Assembly (NCBI GenBank): GCA_963969595.1
Contig: OZ018413.1
Coordinates: 15,241,711 to 15,305,710, forward strand
Direction: 5' to 3'
DNA length: 64,000 bases
Source: Neckera pumila
Lineage: Eukaryota > Streptophyta > Bryopsida > Hypnales > Neckeraceae
Below the pieces are notes generated by a model that was given only the letters and a program-made list of their open reading frames with translations, did no database searches and was not told where the DNA came from. Positions 49,401-61,972 of the stretch are shown piece after piece. The translations under genes were made by a program, and so were the position numbers. Each line of letters begins with the position of its first letter. Position 1 is the first letter of the stretch.

Positions 49401-52400
49401 GATGACACTAGAGCAAATCACTACCTCATAAATGATGCCATCTAGGGCCATAGCATTACTAGCTTCTTCAACAGTTCGCATCTCTACGAAAGCAAATCGT
49501 TTTTCTTGATTGATGTAAACATTCACAACTGCATCACCTACAAAAAGTAGATAGGAGAGAAATGTCAAGTAACAACTGTTCACAATTGATGAACAATTAT
49601 GCATGAAAAAATTGAATTTATATATACAAAGATTCTTCTAATTCAACAATGTTCTTTGCAAATTAATGTAGTGAATAATGTATGAAACATTCAAATTCAT
49701 TGATACTAATATGAATATTTTTGTTACTTTGTAATGTTCCTTGATTACCTGGTCCGGCTGTATTTCCACCAACAGCAGCCATAACTTGACTGAAAAATGT
49801 GGCAATGCTCTGATTATTAAAATCAATAATTATGATTTAATTAGTAAAAAGCATTACTGTATGTCAATTTTTCAAATAAAATAGCAGTGAAGTCAATACA
49901 CAAGAAGTTAGAATGCTAGATAAATAGTGCATTGATAGGAAATTGCTACCTCAAAATGTTTTTTGTTCATAAATTCAAAAACACAAGCAAAAAATTACTT
50001 GTTCATTTGCCAATGGAGGCAATCCACCAACATAAACTCTTCGAGCATGTCTCGTGGCCTGCACAATATAGAAATTTTTCCAAAAAAACATTCACTAACA
50101 ATTGCACTCATACAATAAGAATCTTCATGACTATATTATTATTTTTTTGCTTTCTATTGTACCTTCAACGTTCAAAAACTAATCTTCAAATACTAAAAAT
50201 AAAATTCTATACCAAAAGCAAAGATATGAACTGCATCCAATTAAAAACCTAAGAAACTTTTATGAGGAGGTCAATGTGTTTAGGTTGATAACTAAAATCT
50301 ACTAGTTGATAAAAAATTGAGTCAAGTAAAACTCTGAGCATGATCAATGAAATCAATCAATTGCAAAAAGATGAAGCAAACAACAACTTACTTGTGTTCC
50401 TCCACCAAATGGAAACATTGAAGGAAATCCCATACCATTTCCTATGCCTGGAATTTGACCTATTGAAAAGTTAAAAATAACTCATACAAGTGTTCCAATT
50501 TAAATTGAAAACCTAATTCTAAAAGAAACAAAAAATTATAGCCATATAAGCAAACCAATAAGGATATAGTATTCTTGCTAAATCACATGACTTTGAGCAT
50601 TCCTTCTTGAAGCAATTGATTACCTATATCTTAAGTTTTGTAATTAAATTTTAATAGGTCTTAATCAATAATCAATACAATTGAAGCCTTCATTTTTCTA
50701 TCTTATAGTCCCAAATTTCAGTCAATTTTACAAAATAGTTTATTTGGAATACACAAAGTTCAAGTTCAATATCACATTTTGAATTTCCATGAATAAAACC
50801 TAAAATCTATAATACTTATGACAAAAATATTCCTAACAAAAATTTAATGGTAACAGTACTAGATTTGGTGTTGAGAAGATGGACCTAACGATGCCAATCC
50901 ACTTCCAGTACCCGGAATGGATGTTGGTAATCCCCCTGTCATTGCATTGAGTGTTGAACCTATTTTCATGCACAAATAATTAATGTAAATTAGTCTTGGT
51001 ATTAGGCCCAATGGAAGTTTAATATAAAAAGAAATACCCTAGTATTGCAATAGTGTAGAAATAATCTCCACTGGTACATACTCATGATTTCCTTACTAGA
51101 ATAATCAATCAATTATCTACAAAAGTGAAGGTCTTAATTTAGAAAAGCATGAATGAGCTTATATAAAGATGTCCCATGGTAAAACACTTAAGGGCTCCCA
51201 AACATCACACATACTAAGAGGCCATTGCAAGTAGGTCTATTGAGAGGCAAAAATGACTATTGAGTCTTGTAGCTATGCCACTTAGCAACCAAAAAGCAAC
51301 CAAAAACAAATGCAAACAAGGATGTCCAAAAACTACATAGAAACCAACAAATAAAGCTTCTTAGTTACAAAATAACTAGTTGTTAGAAAATCATCCTACA
51401 TTTGAACTTTGTTGTACTTCACAAACTAAATATTTGGGAGAAAGATACATGTCAACCAAAGTATTTAAAATTTTTAGGATAATATAAAGCATATTTAAAT
51501 TTGTTGAAATCATTGCTACTATATAAGCCATTATCAACTATTCAAATCAACAATAATTATCTACAATAATACTACTTATTCAATTACCTCATGGCACACT
51601 CTAATGTGATGAGTTTTTCATAATAAAATGTTTAGTTCAATATGCATTCTAAAATGCTAAAGCATTTAAAATTATGTATTAACAAATTCTATAAACAACT
51701 TGACTACACCAAATCAACCACTTCTATAGGAGTAGATAACCTATAGATTGAATTAAAATGCCAAATCAATTATGTCAAAATGAATTGGATATAGCATATA
51801 AAGAAGTGCACTATATAAATAGTATGGTGACTTTGATGAAGTTTTGATTCAATTCTAATTTAGTGTTCAAAATTCAAATACCTGGGATTACAACAGACGT
51901 TAAAATAGTGGCACAAGGAGGAGCCATATCAAAACCAGTCGTACGTTTACTGCTCCAACACAACAACAATTTCAAATAGTGATACTTTAAAATTATAATC
52001 ATCCTAGAATCACGTGGTAGAGTGAACACTAAGTATTTTAATTAAAAAAAAGTGATACTACTAATGTAATTTCTTCAAATTGTTAAGTTCATGGAAAAAA
52101 ATTGTTGAATATACTAATAACAAAAGATTTGCTAAGGAATTCCAATCAAGCATAAGCATGATGTTTAAATTAAAGACTAGTTTTTTTTTAATGGATAAAA
52201 GAAATGTAGAACCTATAAAGTATGCATGCAAGGTTAGTCTAGCAAAGAGTGCTTTTAATGAGTCAAACCTTTTTCTTTCCTTAGAGCAAGATCTAGATCG
52301 TCGATCACGAGACCGTCTGTGGGAATTTGATCGAGATCTACGTCTATGCCTTTGCCCTTGATCTTCCCTTTCATGGTTATGGCGCCTGCACCAAAAAGGT

Positions 52401-53861
52401 TGATTACCAAATGAATTCCAAAAAAAAGTGGGCATCAGAGTTTTCAATCTATCGACAAAAATTGGATTGTTATGACCAATTTAACTTTTGTAATTGTATA
52501 TCTTAGAAGTACAAATAGACATACATCATTTGCCACAATTGTACATGATAATACAAAGCATTAAAAATATTAATTTGAAGTTTTGAATGTGTAAGCAAAG
52601 AAGCTTTACCTTTCTCGATCACCCCAATTTCTTCTCTCACTATTATCACGATGGCGACGGTCCCCTCGTTCAACCCTCTCAGAGCGTTTGCTTCTCTCAT
52701 ATTCGTCTATTTTCCACCTCTCTCTGTGACCATTGTCTACTCGATTCTTTTCTTGGTTTCTATCGTCTTCCTTGATGCACTGTGGAAAAAGATATTGAAA
52801 TTAGCTTGAGAATTTTGATGGCAAATATTATCAATCCTAGAAAGCCTAATAAGATTCCTCTTCAAAAGTTTTCAAAGTATACTATGATTTATAAATAATG
52901 AACCAACTGAAGGATCTTGCCATCAATATGAATTCAAGGATTTGAATGAATTTATTTAAGACAATTGCATAGTTCATGATGTCCTTTAACACTGTTAAAT
53001 TTTTGAGCAAAACTAACTTAAGAAATTTAAGATCAACATATGATAATATATGTTATATCTAAAGATTTTAGTTCGAAATATGATTAAAAATAGTCAAAAA
53101 TGCAATGACATCTAAAGATTGATCCTATAAAATTCAAATTTATAAATATCCTAACAATCATTTGCAAGCTAAGCAAAATTATGAATGATAAATCATTGAC
53201 AAAAGAAAAAATGAGCCTCTTCAAAAAAGACATGCATATTAGTCTCAAAAACCTTACAAAAGAGTTCCAATTTGAAAAAAGAACCAAAAAAATTCACAAG
53301 TGTATATAGTTGGGCATCAATTTTTCAAAAAATAAGATATGCCACAAAACAGAATGAATCTGTTGCAACAAACAAAATGCTTTGTATTTAAACTATATAT
53401 ATAACATTGCATAGAAATTACAATGATAATACCACTTATCATTCAACTAATGGTTTCAAACTTTGGTATAAAAATGACATTTTTATCTATGAAAAACTGC
53501 ATTTCACAATCAAAACAAGATTACTATGAGCCAGAATTCACATTATATACATATGTAGCTTCAAAAACCAAAATGGTTGTCAAACGTAAATTGTCAAAAC
53601 TATTATAAGTTACAAGATTTTGATGAATCATTGATTGTACATTCTTAATTGTAGATGGATGTCTTAATGCAAGAAAAGTGTCAACATACATTCTCTATGA
53701 CAAAAGAATCATACCTCCCTTTGACGATCTCCATTTTCATGAATACCTCGACCTTCTGGCAAATATTCTTCATCATTAGGAGTTCTATGGTGTGACCTAG
53801 AGCGCAAAGGCTGTAAGTCCTTCCAACCAACACCATATCTATCCTCTTCTTCAAGAGCCAT
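46442..53861 (-). CDS. U2AF65: Splicing factor U2AF large subunit (U2AF65)
   Basis: It binds the polypyrimidine tract and recruits U2 snRNP in the nucleus. All 18 exons are readable: 53715-53861, 52610-52779, 52269-52385, 51882-51949, 50885-50959, 50392-50459, 49999-50058, 49749-49809, 49425-49537, 48846-48961, 48478-48576, 48163-48238, 47848-47936, 47524-47602, 47180-47347, 46972-47053, 46707-46774 and 46442-46579. Total 1,794 nt, 597 aa, with no stop or phase conflict. Domains: acidic start (MALEEEDRYG), RS-rich region at about 50-147, FDMAPP linker, RRM1 at about 221-300 (VYVGGLPP, VEMRTVEEAS), RRM2 at about 338-420 (RIFVGGLPYY, SKGYGFCVYQ), Met/Gly-rich spacer, C-terminal UHM at about 497-597 (KIICLSQ, VFVEYSD, RKFGGN). 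Length and order are normal for plants. It looks intact and functional. It stands alone; neighbours are transposon remains. Confidence 0.96.
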
Positions 53862-56800
53862 GCTAAACTTCTTACACTTTGAGAAACCCTATTGGCACTT
53901 CTTGAAGCTTATAACCTAATCTTGGTATTCAATACAAATACAAATTTCATCACAAATATAACAACAAGCCAACGGTCTTGGTTATTAAACTGGTGTAGTT
54001 TGGATTCAGTATGACAAAGTTTCCATTGTCGCCTTCCATAAGAAGAAAGTGTAGAAGTTTGAAAATCCTTTGTCTATTGTATTACTCTTTTTTGAATTAA
54101 TGAAGTAGAATTTATTGATGATCAAGAAAACTTTTGTTAATATTGGAAACTCAAACTAAGTGGGAATGCCGTTTAATGTAGACCCTAGTGAACTACATTA
54201 TTAATAGATTTATGCTAGGCTTTGAACTTCAAAGCACATATGAATGGAGTGGGACAACTTCTTTCAAAATTATATTTATAATTGCTGATAGTTTAATAAA
54301 CAAGAAAAAAAAGATGAATACCGAAGACTGTTTCATTCTGGTTGACTAAAAGCTTTAACCCCTAAAGTCCCAAGGCCATTTTTCTATCAAAAATCACTCA
54401 AAACTGCTACTTTTGTTGCGTTCATCTAAAAGATCAAAAAAAAATATTTTTTTTTAGAAATTAACCGTAGGATCTTGTAGTACACTTTTTACAAATCATG
54501 TAGTAAAAATTTTATGATGTTTGACCGTACGGATTGAAAGATATCAGCATTCAAAGTGAAAGAAAAAGTTTTTTTCAAGAAGATGCTCTAACTGCCCGAA
54601 AAACAAGATTGTCCATAACTTTCTCATAAAAAATCCAAATGAAATGAATCAAAGCTTCCCAAATAGGCAAAAATATAATCTATAAGGAAAAAAAATTAAA
54701 AAAATTAAATTAATTTTTTTGCAAAATTTTTTTGCTGCCCTTTCTCCCTTGTTTTGAGCTTATTTGGGCATAACTTTTGCTCCCGGGCACCGATTGAAAC
54801 AAAAATTACATTCCCCAAAAGCTAACAAGTTTTTCTATCTTATGGGAAAGTTTCAAAAAGTTTCATTAAAAATTGAGCTCATAGGAACCTGCCCAAAATC
54901 CATTTTGTCCCCCGTAGGGACAATGGGACTTTAGGGGTTAAAATAATGCAAACTAAAATGTAAAATATTAAAAAACAGAAAATAAAAGTAAAGTTATAGA
55001 TTAATCCTAATCAAATTTAATGAATATCTAATTGCGAATTTATAAAAAAATACTTAATAAAAATTAAATATCAATAAATTAAAAGAATGTACATAATCAA
55101 AAACTGCAAAACTGTATTAAATTAAAAATGGAGCTACTGAAATCTACAAATTTTTTTGATGATTTCTGAATCTGAGAACTAAATAATTGAACCATTGCAA
55201 AATTTGATATTTGAAAAATCAATACTTTACTAGTTCACAGTTTTAAAATCAAATAAGTCAACCATTGAATATTTTATATTAAAGAATTTAAAAAATAAAC
55301 AATTGATAATTAATGGTCTAAAACAATAAAAAATTTACAAGAATGATGAGTTTATAGTTTTAACAAGATTACAAAAAATTTAGAATACACAAAGTGCACA
55401 CAGTCAAACATAATAGCTTAGCGTTACCAAAAGGCATATTTCAATTGAATTACTCAAAAATTTCTAATAGAACAACTGAAAAAACCTAACTGAAAATTGA
55501 TTTAAGAATGAATATAGAAAATTCAACTAGGGCTCCAAATCTCGGATACGCTACTCCCATATTTTGTGGCCCTGATTTTAATCACTTATAATACATTTTA
55601 GTCCAATCTCAAAGGGTTGAATTTGTTTTAATGTAGAAAACTATTGTAGCCCTTTTAACAAGGAATCCAAAAATATAAATATATACATGAAATGAATATT
55701 TTTTGAAGACAATAATAGCATTAAAAATATAACTACATGGGTTTATTAATACATATCACAAAATAAGCTACTCAACTTTTTGGGATTTTTATTTATGTGG
55801 ATTTTGAAAATTATGCATGAGAGTTTTGATTCTTCATATACGCTGTAAGATTTTTTCTAATAAATATGAAATCTAAAATTTTCTACATCTTTTTTTATTT
55901 AATTTCTTCACCTAGTTTTTTTGGTTCTTTTAATTTGATATAATCTTTACAAAAGCCATCTTCTAGGCCTTTTTTAATGTGTATGACTCTTGTATATATG
56001 ACAAAAATTGCAAACCTAGGGCTCTAATGCCCCAACTTTGGAGGATTATATAGTACACTGACCAATGTCTAGCATTGAATTCTACATTTAAAAATACATA
56101 AACCTCCAAAATCCTTTCAATTTTCATACATTTTTTTTTTCAATTTTCAATTTTAAACTTGTCCTAGCTCTATTTCACCATCTTAGTTTTGGCTTCATTT
56201 CATTTTAGTTATAATGCCTCAAAACGCAACTTTTGGTTGCAAAGTGGATCCTATATATGTCAATGCCAAGATAGCAAAGGTCATTCAATAATCAGCTAAA
56301 CTAGTTTCAACCTAATGATTATTATTAGAATAAAAAATTCATTAAAAGAATAATTTTAAATTTATGAATAAATTATCAAAGAAATTAAAATAAAATAACA
56401 CACATTGCAAAATAAAAAAATGATCATTTATAAGTTTATAATTTGTAAGATTATATGATTAATAATATAGTTATTTAAATGGGATAACTTAAAATTGAAT
56501 AATGAAATAATTAAAAATTTTAAATATGAAAAAATTAAAAATTTCAAATTGAATAATTTGATCATTTCATAAAAAAGGTTGAATAATTTAAATATACTAA
56601 AAGTTAGATTTGCAAAAAACAGAAGTTCGAAATAGAGATTAATTTATGTTATTTTTTTTATTTCACTAAAAATTTTGGGAACAAAAAAATATTTCAAAAT
56701 TAATAAAATAATTTTTCTAAAGAATAGGCATTAGAGAAAATTTCAGTCTTCTATAGGGCTAAATCAATAAATAAAATTGTACATTTAGAAAAAATATTAG

Positions 56801-57186
56801 CCCAAAAGGTTGTTAGGTAATCTGTAAGGTGAACAGTCAACTAAGGTGCCTTGTTATAATTCACTATATATTCACTATAGTTGCACATTTGTCGAAACCC
56901 TAACGGCCCTGTAGAGGGTCTAGATCTTCTATAATTTTTATAAGAAAGTCTTTTGTTTATTAAATATTGATTAGTGAGGTGAAATATTTGAAGAGTTTAT
57001 TGTGTTGGCAATTGTAGAATCTCTTTGTAAAAAACTTGTAAGGTTCATTTTATAATACATTTTTAAATGTCTTTGAAAATTGAGAAGCGTAAAGGGTTTA
57101 GATAGTTTGTTGTAACATTCTATCCTTTGGCATTGGGATGATTTAACCTTTAAAGCACTGAACATGCTTTTTTGAGAACATAGCTT
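53862..57186. other. Upstream of U2AF65: AT-rich, repeats only
   Basis: The promoter of U2AF65 should lie just above 53,862, but no TATA box or motif stands out. One clean TIR element occupies 54,355-54,941. The rest (55.0-57.1 kb) is strongly AT-rich, without open frames or recognisable RNA genes. Confidence 0.5.
54355..54941 (+). mobile_element. TTAACCCC-TIR element, best-preserved copy (587 bp)
   Basis: The perfect 18-bp terminal inverted repeats TTAACCCCTAAAGTCCCA and TGGGACTTTAGGGGTTAA bound the element. The flanks add T and A, so the target may be TTAA-, TAA- or TA-like. Near the right end an internal ttgtccc/gggacaa hairpin sits before the TIR. There is no coding frame, so it is a non-autonomous DNA transposon of a family with at least five members in this window. 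Confidence 0.85.
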
Positions 57187-57349
57187 TTTTTTTTTTTTTT
57201 ATAACAAATGGTAACCGCCAAGCCAAAGGCTTGACAAATGAAGAGAAGATGAGCAACAAGACAAAGAAAACAAAGAATCAAATGAAGGAGTAGAGAGGAG
57301 GGCCCTCTTTACTCCAACTAACTGAGTAGCCAACCCTAGTCACTATAAC

Positions 57350-60300
57350 TAGAGTTTGAAGCCAAATATTAGTAAACCTAGACCAAGTTCTATCTGAATG
57401 TTGAGGTCTACAACAAACGGTGAGCTCAATCTTGAGTAAGACCGCCCGGCTTGAGTCAAGAAGAGCATTCTAGAGTGATTTTTGGAGAAGAATAGTAGGC
57501 CAACAATCTTGTGCAAAAACCATGTGGTTACGCTAGATCCAACAAAGCCAGAGGGCAGCCCCACAAATGAGAAACCATAATGTGCGGAATCTATGAAACA
57601 TTCGGGAAATAGGTGTACCAAATATACACTGGGTTGCGTCGAGTCTACTATGGGTGCCTAAGATTGGAGTTTCACAACAAAAGTGGTGCATAATCGACGA
57701 TGCATAGTCCCAGATTTCTTGGGCTTGGGAACACTCAAAAAGCCTGTGGATAGGAGTTTCTATGGCTCTGGAACTGCAACATACACAAGATTGGTCAATA
57801 TCAGGAGCAATTTGTGCCCGCTAGAAGTTGACTGCTACGACATTGTGCCATATAGACCATATGAATGCTGCATCCTTCTAGGGGCGGGCTTTCATCCAGA
57901 TATCTCTCCATGGTGGGGTGAAAGAATTTGTAAGTAGATTAGGCCACTTAGATGGTATAGAACGCTTCAGCTGAGTCAAATTGGTAAGGAATTTTCGACC
58001 CATGGCTGTTGTATACTCATTGAGTAGTTTGCCATCTGTCCATTTCCATCTCCCCGGATCATATTTGATGGAGTGGATAGCCCCTTTGAATAGAAGGTGG
58101 GATGAGCACCTCTGCCCTTTTTTAATTTGGACAACTTGAATTTGACGGATGGTTCCCTTGTATGTCAAGTCAACTGCTAAGACTGGAATTATAGATAGTT
58201 GTCTTGAGCGTATGCCTACCGTGGCACGTGTAGAACCATGCGGAAGAGAGATAGTCTGTGCTACTAGGCAAAATAAAATAGAATCAAGGTCATGAACTTA
58301 CTAGATTATCTCCGCTAACAAATCAGTGGGTAGTGTATAGATGCCAGCCCAGTCTCCTATAAATGCCCGGTTTGGCTGCTCGGTGAGGAATTGAAGCCAG
58401 CTATATGGGAATTGGGATATAAGGGAAAACCAATGGTAGTGCTCCAAAGGAGTGAAAGGAAATTTGTTTGAGATAACCTCCCACAATTTGAACTTGTTGT
58501 TATTTGCATCCCACAGATCTCTGATAGTACAAAGTCCAGCCCTTGCTAAGTCTCTGGCTCGGTCAATCGAAAAGTTGAAGTTTGAACCAATGAAACTAGT
58601 AGACCACCAAATACTAGTTGAAAGAACCTCAGTTGCATTGATAGACGGAACAAATTCAATGTGTTTGACTAATTTTTTCCATGCAGAGGTGATTCAATTC
58701 CATACTGTCGACCTTTAAGATACAGAAGGTCGTTGCACCATAAGCCAAGTTGAAGATGGAAACCAAAAATCCACCTGAGGGTGGGGCTTCATACGATGAA
58801 TTTGGTATCTCAGAAGGGTTTTAAGTCCAGAGATGCTCGGTTTGATAGTATATAGAACCCACTTGGCTAATAGAACATGTAGAGATACCTCTGGATCAAG
58901 TAGTTGGAGGCCCCCGGCTATCTTAGGTAAGCAACAGTCTTCCTAGTTGACCCTAGTACAAGACAAGTGCTCTAATCTACTCCATAAATAATTACGCATG
59001 CTACCCCAAACTGAGCAAATAGCATGTATTGATCCACACCATATTGCCAAAAAGTAATAGATAGAGGAGAGAAGAATTGCGTTAACTATAGTGGCTCGTC
59101 CTGCTAAAGAGAGCTGTTGAGTTGACCCAATAATTCAACTTTTTAGTAATCTTCTGCTTGAAGAATGCGTCCACATCTACAGTGTCAAGAGAAACACAAA
59201 ATGGAGCGCCTAACAGTTTTGATGATGAATGGGGGGGGCCCAAGTGATACTAAAATTATTGAGCCAATCAGGTGGAGGGATACTGGAGAACCAAAATTCT
59301 ATACTCTTTGTCCAATTTATTATCAATCTTGATGTAGAGCCAAAACGATGGATGAGATCCACTGTATTCTTCAAAAAGATTTTTTAGCCTAAAGTGGAGA
59401 CTCTATTGTCATCTGCATACTGGGAAAGAAGTTGACGGTCCTTAGTCTTTGGTAATTGTATACCCTAAATTTTGCCTAGAGGTTGGTCTTCCTTAGCGGC
59501 CATATTAAAGGCTTCCCCAACCAACAAGAATAGATATGGGGCTAAGGGGCAGCCCTGTCACACTCCACGTTGAATGTCAAATGAGGAAGAGATTTTGCCA
59601 TTGATAAGAACAGATGCCGAGGCATCTTGGAGCAACATTTGACGATGTGAGAGAAGGTTTCTGGAATGCCTAGCTTCCTCATCATGCTAAGCAATAAGTT
59701 CCATGAGACTATGTCATAAGCTTTAGAGAAATCAAGCTTAAGGAATATGAGGTCCTGTTGAGAGTCCTGGGCCCATTGGATCGTCTCATATTGTAATAAA
59801 ACATTATCTAGTATGTATCTAAGAGGCAAGAAAGCAGATTGATCTGGACTAATAACCTCTTGGAGTAAGCTTTGGAGTCTAAGCTGTAATGTCTTTGCTA
59901 ATATCTTATAGGAGACATTAAGTAAGGTAATTGGTCACCAATTGGATAAGTTGGCTCGATCACCATCTTTGAAGAGTAGCGTAATAACTTTGGATGTCAT
60001 CCCTGCGAGAAAGCGACCTTGAGAGATGGATACCTGGATCATGTTTGTGTACTCATCCCCTATTAAGTCCCAAAATTTGAGGAAGAAGTCAAAGGTGACC
60101 TCGTCTGGGCCAGGGCTGCGACTTTTGGCCATCTGCTTCATTGCTGCATGCAGCTCGTCCTTCATTAGGGGTAGATCTAGTTGTCCAGACATCTCCAAGC
60201 TAAATCTACTAGTGACACATGAGAGAATGGATGCTCGCTCATTTTCAATCTGAGGAGTAATTGGATCTTGCGACTATAGTTTGGAATAAAAATTAGAGCA

Positions 60301-61548
60301 TATACGATCTAGGTCATTAATGCCTTGACTTGTTGTACCATGGTCGTCAATGAGTTCGGTGATAGATGAGGAATTGAGAACCTCTTGTACAACTTGGAAA
60401 AAGTCAGCTGTAAGACGATGACCAAATAATCTCCATCGAGCCCTAGATTCAACTTTCCTACCTTCCAGCTTGCGGTTCTCAAAGCCGGCAAGTTGAGACT
60501 TGATGTGGCTAACTTCGTCTTGTAATTGAGGCGATAGCAGATTAAGCTGTAGTTGGCTATTCCTATGGTCAAGTAGTTTGCAAAGGGTAGTCTCTTGCTC
60601 TCTTAGTTGTTTGGCCTTTTGGATGCAAAACCATTGATAATTGCGGATAACCATCTTCAATTTTGAAAAGAAGGGGGTCTCTTGCAGGGCCATTGCCTAA
60701 GTCTCCCGAATTAAGTAAGCCGCCTCATCAAAGAAGACGGATGAGATTATCCACCTGCTAGGGCGGGGCGTTACTGGGGCCAACTCAAGAATCACTGAGA
60801 CCGGGCTATGGTTTGATTGGGTGTGATCTCCACAAATGCGGTATTCGATAATCTTCCTGCTGCAAATATCTGATTCAAGGAAAATATAGCATCTGTCTAG
60901 TCTAGCTAGGATTCTAGCTCCATTGCTCCTGGAATTATCCCAAGAATATATCATGCTTGGAGAGGTTCGTGGGAACTCTGAGCCTTGGATGATGTCTTTG
61001 AAGGAATTAAAGAGCAACCATTCTGGAGCGGGCAGAATTTTCTTGCAAAAACTGGATTTGTCAATTCTATGTTCCACCATGTTGAAGCCCTCTAGCATGA
61101 TCCAACAATATGTGGTAGGTAATTCACTAATCATAATTTCACATAATAAGCGATGAAATAAGGAGTCACAAGGTGCATAGACATTAATGAAGCCAAGGTC
61201 CCCCCCTTGGATTTTTTAAAAAGTAATCCAATGAGCCTTGCCACCAAATATAGAGCCAGATGAAGAGATCAAATTGGCCCATTTAGGTGACACTAATGTG
61301 AGCAAACCTCCTTTGCCTACTGAAGCACCGTGTGAAGTATAGCCTAGCTCTGCTTTTGTAAATAAAGTAGTTGCTCGTCTCCACAACCTCCTACCAATAT
61401 TTGCTACACTAGCTCCTCTAAGCTTATGTTCTTGTATAAAAAGTATATCCACTGAGTCTCTGTGAATATAATTCTATAGATTATCAATGGCGTTAGGGTC
61501 GTTCAACCCTCGTACATTCTGAGAAAGAAGTTTTAATTTCATAAGCAT
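57350..61548 (-). pseudogene. LINE ORF2: AP endonuclease and reverse transcriptase, broken
   Basis: It starts at ATG 61,548 (LKLLSQNVRGLNDPN). Endonuclease motifs follow: QEHK near 61,435, INVYAP near 61,185, LDRCY near 60,900 and NHSPV near 60,805. Then the RT: SPGPDEVTFDF (about 60,110), LKLDFSKAYD (about 59,735), a QGCPLAPYLFLL-like segment (about 59,550) and YADD (about 59,405). A zf-RVT-like tail covers about 58,200-57,400. Stops include TAG at 61,474-61,476, a TGA in the NWxPI motif at about 59,932 and a TGA in GVxQGCPL at about 59,563; several sit where CGA (Arg) is expected. Not functional. Confidence 0.88.
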
Positions 61549-61972
61549 TGTGGATCAGGAGTATGCCTAGCGCTCCTTACACAGTCTGTAGGTTGAGTTT
61601 TCCTAATGCCCCATGAATCTAGAGTAGGGTCAGCAACTACTACATCAATTCTAACTTTTGGATTCTTGACATGGTCCTTTGTCCCTTTTCATGCTGAAGC
61701 CTTCAAATGGCAAACCAAAACTTGTACTTCAGGTTGAACCATGGGTGAAGATGGCTTTGCCATGGTCCATTGCGAAGTAGAGACCAAGGTGTGGTTAAAG
61801 ACCTGGAGTGCTAAGGAGGTACCTCTGTCGGATGAAGGTGATGAAGGACTTGAGAGACCACTAAATTCTAGTAGGTTATTCTGGATGTTGTTATCTTCAA
61901 TCTCTTGCCTAAGGGGGACGGAGACCTAAAGAGGGCTTTGGGTGGATTGGCTATTGGGAGATTCAAGGATAA

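Noticed and set aside
52061..52447. 128-codon minus-strand frame as an independent SR-like gene
   Set aside because: It is exon 3 of U2AF65 read through both flanking introns.
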